From positions 1 through 13,949 of the forward strand of contig JAEURE010000040.1 of assembly GCA_016789485.1 (NCBI GenBank): a stretch of 13,949 nt of DNA, written 5' to 3'. The notes below the pieces were generated by a model. It was given only the letters and a program-made list of their open reading frames with translations. It was not told the DNA's origin and ran no database searches. The position numbers were made by a program, and so were the translations under genes. This DNA comes from Anaerolineales bacterium. GTDB taxonomy: Bacteria; Chloroflexota; Anaerolineae; Anaerolineales; Villigracilaceae. Shown piece by piece: positions 7,835 to 13,157 of the stretch. Within the stretch, counting starts at the first letter, position 1; every line of letters starts with the position of its first letter.

Positions 7835-9130
7835 CTATCTGCCAATGGCTCGATACGTGAAACCCATTTCTCTCATAAGAGCAGGATCGTAAATGTTGCG
7901 TCCATCGTAAACAACCGGGGATTTGAGCAGGCTCTTCACCTTCTCAAGGTCAAGTTGTTTGAATTCATTCCATTCGGTGACAACGATCAGCGCATCACAA
8001 TCTTTTGCCATTTTATACGGCTCATCAAAGAAATCCACCGCAGGGAGAATGGGGCGGGCAACTTCCATTGCCACCGGATCGTAGGCGCGGACTTTCGCGC
8101 CGGCTTTTATCAATTCCTCAGAAATATCGATGGAGGGCGCATCGCGCATATCATCTGTATTTGGCTTGAATGCCAGCCCAAGCAAGCCGATGGTCTTGCC
8201 TTTCAGGCTTCCACCAACCATGGTCTTGACATGTTCCACAGCAGCCTTTCGGCGGTCATAGTTGACTTCCATCACATCGTTCAAAATACGGGGATTGAGT
8301 CCCTTTTCCTTTGCCATGAAGGCCAGCGCTTCTACATCCTTGGGGAAACACGATCCGCCCCAGCCAAGACCTGCATCTAAAAAGTGACGGCCGATACGCG
8401 CATCGTAGCCCATGCCTGCGGCCACCTCTTTCACGTCTGCGCCGACAAGTTCGCACAAGTCAGCCAGCTCGTTCATAAAGGAGATTTTTGTGGCAAGGAA
8501 GGCATTGCTGGCATATTTGATCATTTCCGCCGTTCGCAAATCAGTAATAACAATGGGAGCGCGTAATGGCAAATGCAAATGAGCGACCTTGTTCGCAGCG
8601 TCCTTGTCCAACGACCCGATCACCGTACGGTGGGGACTCATGAAGTCGCCAATGGCGGAACCTTCGCGCAAGAATTCGGGGCAGGAAACAACAGAGAAGC
8701 TGATCTGCTTGGGCTGGGCACCCTTAACAATGTCTGCAACCCAGTCCCCAGTCCCGATCGGAACCGTGGATTTGTTGATGATGACCAGCGGAGCAGTCAT
8801 ATTCTCCGCAATCGATCTGGCAGCGGCAGCCACGTACTGCAAATCAGCGGCACCTTCTGCATCAGACGGAGTGCCTACGGCGATGAAGGCATATTCTGCG
8901 CCCTTTAAAGCCTCTTTGTAGGAGGTGGTGAAGGAGATGCGCCCGCCATTCACATTGCGTTTGACCAGTTCATCCAACCCCGGTTCATAAATGGGCATAA
9001 TGCCTTTTTTAAGATTTTCCACACGCTGTTCGTTCACATCCAGCGCAACAACTCGGTTACCGAGGTCGGCAAAGCACGCGGCAGTAACCAAGCCGACGTA
9101 TCCCACGCCGACGACACAAATTTGTTTCAT
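7835..9130 (-). CDS. ugd: UDP-glucose 6-dehydrogenase
   Basis: Cytoplasmic enzyme of 431 residues that oxidises UDP-glucose to UDP-glucuronate with two NAD+, supplying uronic acid precursors for polysaccharides. The N-terminal NAD fold has GVGYVGL (8-14) with D31 ending the second strand. STVPIGTGD (121-129), CPEFLREGSA (150-159) and the catalytic set K205, N209, C261 (in GGSCFPKD) and D265 match the family at nearly canonical positions. Length and domain order (NAD-binding, central helix, UDP-binding) are complete. The start has AGAGGAAAA about 5 nt upstream. The gene begins 43 nt after the response regulator on the same strand, so the two are probably co-transcribed. A diverging glycosyltransferase lies just beyond the regulator. 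Assignment is firm; which polymer it feeds is not visible. Confidence 0.96.
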   Translation of the reverse strand: MKQICVVGVGYVGLVTAACFADLGNRVVALDVNEQRVENLKKGIMPIYEPGLDELVKRNVNGGRISFTTSYKEALKGAEYAFIAVGTPSDAEGAADLQYVAAAARSIAENMTAPLVIINKSTVPIGTGDWVADIVKGAQPKQISFSVVSCPEFLREGSAIGDFMSPHRTVIGSLDKDAANKVAHLHLPLRAPIVITDLRTAEMIKYASNAFLATKISFMNELADLCELVGADVKEVAAGMGYDARIGRHFLDAGLGWGGSCFPKDVEALAFMAKEKGLNPRILNDVMEVNYDRRKAAVEHVKTMVGGSLKGKTIGLLGLAFKPNTDDMRDAPSIDISEELIKAGAKVRAYDPVAMEVARPILPAVDFFDEPYKMAKDCDALIVVTEWNEFKQLDLEKVKSLLKSPVVYDGRNIYDPALMREMGFTYRAIGR

Positions 9131-9173
9131 AAGTTTTCCTCTTGATTGAAAAGATTTTTGAAATAAACCACGA

Positions 9174-9551
9174 TCATTGAACCTTGCTTAACCAGTATTC
9201 CACAGATTCCACAAGATCAAGCAAGTCCATGGGTTTGGTAATGTACTCGTCACAGCCCGCATCCATGGCTCTTTGACGATCGACGGGCAGGACATGTGCG
9301 GTGAGCGCGATCAAAGGAATGGCCGATGTGCGCTTATCGCTTTTGATCAGACGTATGGCAGTCCAGCCATCCATCTCAGGCATCGAAAGATCCATAATGA
9401 TCAGATCGGGCATTTGCTTCGTAGCCGCATTTACCCCGTCACGTCCGTTCATCGCCAGAAAAGTATCGTACCCATTCTTTTCCAGGATAAAACGCACAAG
9501 CTCATAGGTATCCATATTATCTTCAACGACCAGGATACGGCCTTTGCTCAT
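9174..9551 (-). CDS. Single-domain response regulator (CheY-like receiver)
   Basis: Stand-alone receiver of 125 residues with no output domain. It has the acidic pair E10/D11, the phospho-acceptor D54 in IIMDLSMPEMDG, T84 in ALTAH and K106 in ITKPMD, so it should be phosphorylated by a histidine kinase. It would act by protein-protein contact or pass phosphate on, not by binding DNA. The ATG at 9551 lies 6 nt after a -10 box, and the adjacent AAGGG is too close to act as a normal ribosome site, so translation is probably leaderless. It is the first gene of a minus-strand run with ugd. The 1069-residue kinase in this window lacks a receiver and is one possible donor; that link is inference only. 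Confidence 0.94.
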   Translation of the reverse strand: MSKGRILVVEDNMDTYELVRFILEKNGYDTFLAMNGRDGVNAATKQMPDLIIMDLSMPEMDGWTAIRLIKSDKRTSAIPLIALTAHVLPVDRQRAMDAGCDEYITKPMDLLDLVESVEYWLSKVQ

Positions 9552-9557
9552 CCCTTA

Positions 9558-9586
9558 AATATACTACGTCTCACAAATGCGGGCAA
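9558..9586 (-). promoter_or_regulatory. Promoter of the response regulator, predicted leaderless
   Basis: On the minus strand TTGCCC (9586-9581), a 17-nt spacer and TATATT (9563-9558) lie upstream of the regulator. Exactly 6 nt separate the -10 box from the ATG, so the predicted +1 is the A of the start codon. It is back to back with the glycosyltransferase promoter in a 69-nt intergenic space. Confidence 0.65.
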
Positions 9587-9608
9587 TGTGTACAAGTACC
9601 CGAATGGG

Positions 9609-9614
9609 TATAAT
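9609..9614 (+). promoter_or_regulatory. -10 box of the glycosyltransferase promoter, predicted leaderless
   Basis: A consensus TATAAT sits 6 nt before the ATG at 9621, so transcription would start on the A of the start codon. No Shine-Dalgarno site is present. The -35 region is weak: only ATGTGT is found at the expected distance, overlapping by one base the -35 of the divergent promoter. Confidence 0.6.
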
Positions 9615-9620
9615 CAATCA

Positions 9621-10778
9621 ATGCGACTGCTTTTTGTAACGGATGCCCGTTCGCCCATTTCTCAAAACTGGATGCGTTTTTTTTCAAATCGCGGTGATGA
9701 AATCTATATTGCCACCACTTTTCAAAGCGCCGAGATGGATTTCCCCGTCAAACAGATGGAATTCACGCCCGTGGCTTTTAGCTCTGCCAAAAAGCAGTCT
9801 TCCCGCCCTGGCTCCGCCTCTTCACGGACCTTGAGCCTGCGTACGCTTATCAGGCAGTGGCTTGGTCCCTTGACGATTCCCCGCTCCGCGCAAAAATTAC
9901 GCGCCTTCATTCAGGAAGTTCAGCCAGACATCATCCACGCTATGCGCGTGCCATATGAAGGGATGTTGGCGGCATACGCACTGAAGAGCCTCATTACTCG
10001 TCCCCCATTTCTCGTCTCCATCTGGGGCAATGACTTTACCCTGCACGCCCCATCCACACCGTTGATGGGATGGTATACGCGGCTGACGATGAAATCTGTC
10101 AACGCCCTGCACGCAGATGTGGAACGCGATATCCGCCTTGCGAGAGAATGGGGCCTCAGCAAAGAAAACGTTACTTTGGTGGCACCAGGCAACGGCGGAA
10201 TCCGAAGCGATGTCTTTTATCAGCCAAAAGAATTAGTGAAAAATCCCGTCATCATCAACCCGCGCGGGATTCGTCCATATGTCCGCAACGACATGTTTTT
10301 CAAGGCGATTCCGCTGGTGCTGGCAAAACGAAGTGATGCGCGTTTCCTGTGCACGGGGATGCAAGGCGAGGCACAAGTGATGGAATGGGTTCGGGAACTG
10401 GAGATTGAGCATGCCGTGGAATTGCTGCCGCTCATCCCACACCTTGAAATGGGTGAAGTTTTTCGCGGCGCGCAGATCGTGATTTCGCCAAGCATTCACG
10501 ATGGCACGCCGAATTCGCTGCTCGAAGCCATGGCGTGTGGATGTTTCCCTGTGGCTGGTGATTTGGAATCCATCCGCGAGTGGATCACGCATGAGCAGAA
10601 CGGCTTGCTCGTAAACCCAAACGATCCTCAATCAATTGCAGATGCGATTCTGATGGGATTGGAAAGAGAAGACCTGCGGCGCGATGCCGCAGGTCTGAAT
10701 ACAAAAATCATCTCCGCGCGAGCGGATTATGAAACGAACATGGGAAGAGTTTTGGGATTTTACAAATCCATGTTGTAG
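9621..10778 (+). CDS. Glycosyltransferase family 4-like protein (GT-B fold)
   Basis: Predicted glycosyltransferase of 385 residues acting on the cytoplasmic side of the membrane. The start at 9621 begins directly with strand 1 (MRLLFVTDAR); the frame is open upstream, but that part is only antisense to the response regulator. The N-terminal half carries HAMRVPYEG and SIWGNDFT, typical of GT4 acceptor domains. The C-terminal half has SPSIHDGTPNSLLEAMACG (289-307), the EX7E-type donor motif, with D294 in the first acidic position and E302 in the second. The donor sugar and acceptor are unknown. UDP-glucuronate from the nearby ugd product could be relevant, but GT4 enzymes use many donors. The last 110 bases contain a perfect inverted repeat, and the stop codon lies inside another hairpin. 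Confidence 0.88.
   Translation: MRLLFVTDARSPISQNWMRFFSNRGDEIYIATTFQSAEMDFPVKQMEFTPVAFSSAKKQSSRPGSASSRTLSLRTLIRQWLGPLTIPRSAQKLRAFIQEVQPDIIHAMRVPYEGMLAAYALKSLITRPPFLVSIWGNDFTLHAPSTPLMGWYTRLTMKSVNALHADVERDIRLAREWGLSKENVTLVAPGNGGIRSDVFYQPKELVKNPVIINPRGIRPYVRNDMFFKAIPLVLAKRSDARFLCTGMQGEAQVMEWVRELEIEHAVELLPLIPHLEMGEVFRGAQIVISPSIHDGTPNSLLEAMACGCFPVAGDLESIREWITHEQNGLLVNPNDPQSIADAILMGLEREDLRRDAAGLNTKIISARADYETNMGRVLGFYKSML
10670..10696. repeat. Perfect 11-bp inverted repeat inside the glycosyltransferase gene
   Basis: AGACCTGCGGC (10670-10680) is repeated inverted at 10686-10696 with a 5-nt spacer. It encodes part of the last helix (around DLRRDAAGL). No T tract follows, so it is not a classic terminator, although the stem strength is terminator-like. 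Confidence 0.8.
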
Positions 10779-10801
10779 AGACGGGAAACCCGCCGCTACA
10801 A
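10773..10801. repeat. Hairpin overlapping the glycosyltransferase stop codon
   Basis: TTGTAG (10773-10778) pairs with CTACAA (10796-10801), and inside it CGGG-AAA-CCCG (10782-10792) forms a second stem. The two are separated by a 3x3 partly mismatched loop. The TAG stop codon is part of the outer stem. It lies between the convergent glycosyltransferase and YtxH-like genes and may act as a T-poor bidirectional terminator, or may be a copy of a dispersed genomic repeat. Confidence 0.6.
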
Positions 10802-10805
10802 ATCT

Positions 10806-11024
10806 TTACATCTCCCGCGGCGCTCTCAATGAATCCAGTCGATTGCGCAACTCAATACGGCGCGAATCCGCTGAATGGCGAATATCGTTCATAAAAACCT
10901 GTCCACGGTCGCGGAGTTGACCGCGAAGCTGCTCACCAGATTCGGGGGCAAGCAACAACGCCAATACCCCTCCCACCAAACCCCCGGCAAAAATCCCGAT
11001 CAAAAAGCCAAACATTCTACGCAT
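10806..11024 (-). CDS. Small YtxH-domain membrane protein
   Basis: Protein of 72 residues. The first 27 residues hold one transmembrane segment rich in glycine (IGIFAGGLVGGVLALLL). LLAPESGEQLRGQL, the signature of the YtxH (general stress protein) family, follows, and then a charged, amphipathic helix to the C-terminus. The start at 11024 is chosen because AAGGAG lies 8 nt upstream; an in-frame ATG at 11138 would place an unrelated 38-residue tail before the conserved part. A TATATT box at 11050-11045 could start a 14-nt leader that begins with the ribosome site, but no good -35 was found. Family members are small envelope-associated proteins of poorly known role. The gene is divergent from panB. 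Confidence 0.83.
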   Translation of the reverse strand: MRRMFGFLIGIFAGGLVGGVLALLLAPESGEQLRGQLRDRGQVFMNDIRHSADSRRIELRNRLDSLRAPREM

Positions 11025-11060
11025 GGGTGTTTCTCCTTCGTGAAAATATAATGATAGTTT

Positions 11061-11089
11061 TTGGGACAAATTTCTGATAAATTTATTAT
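11061..11089 (+). promoter_or_regulatory. Candidate promoter of the panB-panE operon
   Basis: TTGGGA (11061-11066), a 17-nt spacer and TATTAT (11084-11089) give a predicted start near 11096, leaving a leader of about 139 nt before panB. This long leader contrasts with the nearly absent leaders elsewhere in the window, as expected if it carries regulatory RNA. Confidence 0.6.
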
Positions 11090-11122
11090 AGGCGAAAAAA
11101 CAAATTTGTGGAATAATGGTAC

Positions 11123-11154
11123 TGTCGCATGTATCCAAACGGAACGTGACGGCA
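11123..11154 (+). promoter_or_regulatory. Candidate pan RNA motif hairpin in the panB leader
   Basis: The leader folds into a hairpin of three helices: TGTCG/CGGCA (11123-11127 with 11150-11154), CATGT/ACGTG (11128-11132 with 11144-11148) and TCC/GGA (11134-11136 with 11141-11143), closed by an AAAC loop. That is 13 base pairs including two G·U. The only unpaired stem bases are two bulged adenosines, A11133 on the 5' side and A11149 on the 3' side. The published pan motif is a stem-loop with two conserved bulged adenosines in the 5' UTRs of pan operons, reported in Chloroflexota among others. The match of structure and gene context is strong; no covariance model was run. Confidence 0.72.
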
Positions 11155-11176
11155 CGAATCCTAAAAAAACCGAAAT

Positions 11177-11210
11177 CGCGTGCAAATTAGGGAGCCAGCA
11201 CGTAATGCGG
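11177..11210 (+). promoter_or_regulatory. Second, weaker hairpin in the panB leader
   Basis: CGTGC (11179-11183) pairs with GCACG (11198-11202) around a 14-nt loop. The left side, TCG-CGTGC-A, mirrors TCG-CATGT-A of the first hairpin, and outer bases can pair only imperfectly (CGG at 11208-11210). It may be a degenerate second copy of the same motif, since tandem copies are known. The GCACG at 11152-11156 could also pair with 11179-11183, which would disrupt the 3' arm of the first hairpin. Confidence 0.4.
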
Positions 11211-11234
11211 ACTCTACCTTTATCGGAGGGTACC

Positions 11235-12116
11235 TTGTCAACTGAAACACCAATCTCAACCAACACGTCACAAAGAAAAAAGGTGACTACTCTCACGTTC
11301 CGCCAAAAGAAGGAACGCGGCGAGATGATCACCATGCTGACTGCCTACGACTATCCCACTGCAATGGCGGTAGATAAAGCAGGCATTGACTCCATCCTCG
11401 TGGGCGATTCGCTGGCGATGGTGGTGCTCGGTTATGAAAACACTCTGCCTGTTACGATGGAAGAGATGTTACATCACGCCCGCGCCGTGGCACGCGGAGC
11501 AAAGTCCGCGCTACTGGTCGGCGACATGCCTTTCATGTCGTATCAAGTTTCAGTGGAAGATGCCGTCCGCAACGCGGGGCGCTTTCTGCAAAATGGCGGC
11601 ATGGATGCGGTCAAACTCGAAGGCGGGCGTAAACGAGCGGATACAATTCGCGCCATCGTTGGCGCAGGAATTCCCGTCATGGGTCATCTCGGCCTCACGC
11701 CGCAATCCGTGCATCAGCTTGGCGGGTTCCGCGCACAAGGCAAAACTGCCAGCGCAGCGAAACGTCTGCTGGAAGATGCAAAATTTCTCGAAGACGCGGG
11801 CGCGTTCAGCCTCGTGCTCGAGTCTGTCCCTGCAAAATTAGCTGAACTCATTTCCAGACAAATTTCCATCCCCACGATCGGCATCGGCGCAGGCGCAGGG
11901 TGTGATGGTCAGGTCTTGGTCACACACGACCTGCTGGGTCTCTTCGAGCGATTCACACCCAAGTTCGTCAAGCAGTACGCAAAACTCCATGAAGACATGC
12001 ACAAAGCTTTCACTGACTACATTGATGATGTGGAAAGTAAACGCTTCCCCGCTGTTGAACATACCGTTGAGATGAGCGATGAAGAATGGGATGCGTTTCA
12101 AAAGGAAATAAGATGA
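11235..12116 (+). CDS. panB: 3-methyl-2-oxobutanoate hydroxymethyltransferase (ketopantoate hydroxymethyltransferase)
   Basis: Cytoplasmic enzyme of 293 residues that transfers a hydroxymethyl group from 5,10-methylene-tetrahydrofolate to 3-methyl-2-oxobutanoate, the first step of pantothenate synthesis. Family motifs are complete: LTAYDYPTA (35-43), VGDSLAM with metal ligand D58, VGDMPFM with D97, VKLEGG with K127/E129, HLGLTPQS (151-158), catalytic-region E196 in LESVP, and IGIGAG (215-220). I place the start at TTG 11235, where GGAGGG lies 4 nt upstream; the frame is open back to 11061, but the added residues fall in the structured leader. GTG at 11283 is a weaker alternative. The stop codon overlaps the panE start by ATGA, indicating translational coupling. 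The C-terminus extends about 15 residues past the conserved EH motif. Confidence 0.96.
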   Translation: MSTETPISTNTSQRKKVTTLTFRQKKERGEMITMLTAYDYPTAMAVDKAGIDSILVGDSLAMVVLGYENTLPVTMEEMLHHARAVARGAKSALLVGDMPFMSYQVSVEDAVRNAGRFLQNGGMDAVKLEGGRKRADTIRAIVGAGIPVMGHLGLTPQSVHQLGGFRAQGKTASAAKRLLEDAKFLEDAGAFSLVLESVPAKLAELISRQISIPTIGIGAGAGCDGQVLVTHDLLGLFERFTPKFVKQYAKLHEDMHKAFTDYIDDVESKRFPAVEHTVEMSDEEWDAFQKEIR

Positions 12117-13009
12117 AACAGGATGTTTTATTGGTTGGCACAGGCGCATTAGCTACTTTATTCGCCGCACGCTTGAGCGAAGCGGGTCATTCCGTGTCCA
12201 TGCTTGGCACGTGGAAGAATGGATTGAAGGCGCTTCAGGAAAACGGTGCACGGATCGTGGATACAAATGGAAACGAACGCGCATACAAAGTCCATGCCAC
12301 AGATGATCCGCGTGAGGTGCGAGGAGCGAAGCATGCGCTGGTTCTCGTCAAATCCTGGCAGACCGAACGTGCAGCGCATCAGTTAAGAGAATCGCTCGCA
12401 GACGATGGACTCGCCATCACTTTACAAAACGGGATCGGCAACAAAGAAACGCTCATTCGGGACCTGGGAGCGGATCGGGTTTCATTGGGCATTACCACCA
12501 CTGGAGCAACTCTGGTTGGCCCGGGGCTTGTGAAAATAGGCGGCGAGGGAGTCATTTCCTTGGAACAGAATCAGGCCCTCGGTCCGCTTGAAGCGGCTTT
12601 GCGTTCATCCAATTTCAATTTACAGATCGTGGATGATGCCAGGTCGCTTGTATGGGGAAAACTAGTTATCAATGCCGCCATCAACCCGTTGACTGCGCTG
12701 CTGCGCATCCCGAACGGCGAGTTGTTATCACGTCCGCTGGCAAGAAGAGTCATGTCTGCTTTGGCGCGCGAAACCGCGCAAGTGGCAGAAGCAGAACATG
12801 TACATCTGCCGTTCAGCAATCCTGTAGATGCAGCCGAAGACGTGGCAAGAAAAACCGCAGCGAATATGTCGTCCATGTTCCAGGATGTGCGGCGCGGCGC
12901 TCCTACAGAAATCGATGCGATTTGCGGCGCTGTAACGAGGCGCGGTGAAAAGCATGGAATAAAAACTCCGTACAATCGTGCCTGCTGGCAGTTGGTTCGG
13001 GCAATGTAA
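12113..13009 (+). CDS. panE: 2-dehydropantoate 2-reductase (ketopantoate reductase)
   Basis: Cytoplasmic NADPH-dependent reductase of 298 residues that converts ketopantoate to pantoate, the step after PanB. The Rossmann motif is GTGALATLFAARL starting at G9, in which the usual third glycine is alanine (A14). NGIGN (106-110), the catalytic lysine K183 in WGKLVINAAINPLTAL, and E266 in PTEIDAI match the ApbA/PanE family, with normal length. The start overlaps the panB stop (ATGA, 12113-12116) and has AAGGA 6 nt upstream; an in-frame ATG at 12086 lies inside panB and is not needed. PanE and PanB together deliver pantoate; panC and panD are not in the window. A T-poor hairpin follows the stop codon. 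Confidence 0.94.
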   Translation: MKQDVLLVGTGALATLFAARLSEAGHSVSMLGTWKNGLKALQENGARIVDTNGNERAYKVHATDDPREVRGAKHALVLVKSWQTERAAHQLRESLADDGLAITLQNGIGNKETLIRDLGADRVSLGITTTGATLVGPGLVKIGGEGVISLEQNQALGPLEAALRSSNFNLQIVDDARSLVWGKLVINAAINPLTALLRIPNGELLSRPLARRVMSALARETAQVAEAEHVHLPFSNPVDAAEDVARKTAANMSSMFQDVRRGAPTEIDAICGAVTRRGEKHGIKTPYNRACWQLVRAM

Positions 13010-13011
13010 TT

Positions 13012-13042
13012 ATGCAGATCGCGTTTCAAACGCGGTCTGCAT
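13012..13042 (+). terminator. Hairpin after panE, possible terminator
   Basis: ATGCAGATCGCG (13012-13023) pairs with CGCGGTCTGCAT (13031-13042), with one G·U pair, and can be extended inward by two or three A-T pairs. It starts 3 nt after the panE stop codon. The following bases (TGTGTCCC) lack a T tract, so termination may need help or be inefficient. Confidence 0.55.
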
Positions 13043-13157
13043 TGTGTCCCGTATAAAAAGGGTGACATTTATCCGCAATAGTCCGTGACATCGTTTCTCC
13101 ACTTCCGAAATACCGCATGGTAAGATAAAGAAAACTTTATTGTTTGGAGGTTTTTCC

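Noticed and set aside
7805..8380. 191-codon plus-strand open frame
   Set aside because: It is antisense to ugd, whose catalytic motifs are intact. Its start lies in the intergenic hairpin region with no ribosome site.
9273..9620. Upstream extension of the glycosyltransferase frame by 116 codons
   Set aside because: It runs antisense through the response regulator, whose receiver motifs are complete. The GT-B fold begins at the ATG at 9621, directly after a -10 box.
11025..11138. Longer N-terminus for the YtxH-like protein
   Set aside because: The in-frame upstream ATG would add an unrelated 38-residue segment across the panB promoter. The ATG at 11024 has AAGGAG at good spacing.
11061..11234. 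Longer N-terminus for PanB (58 extra residues)
   Set aside because: The extra residues have no PanB similarity and overlap the promoter and leader hairpins. TTG at 11235 has a strong ribosome site and fits the family length.
12086..12112. Earlier panE start inside panB
   Set aside because: ATG at 12113 overlaps the panB stop as ATGA, has a ribosome site, and begins right at the Rossmann strand.
12121..12163. Possible loss of function in PanE because the third glycine of GxGxxG is alanine
   Set aside because: Alanine is tolerated in this position in many Rossmann enzymes, and the catalytic lysine and glutamate are present, so the gene is taken as functional.
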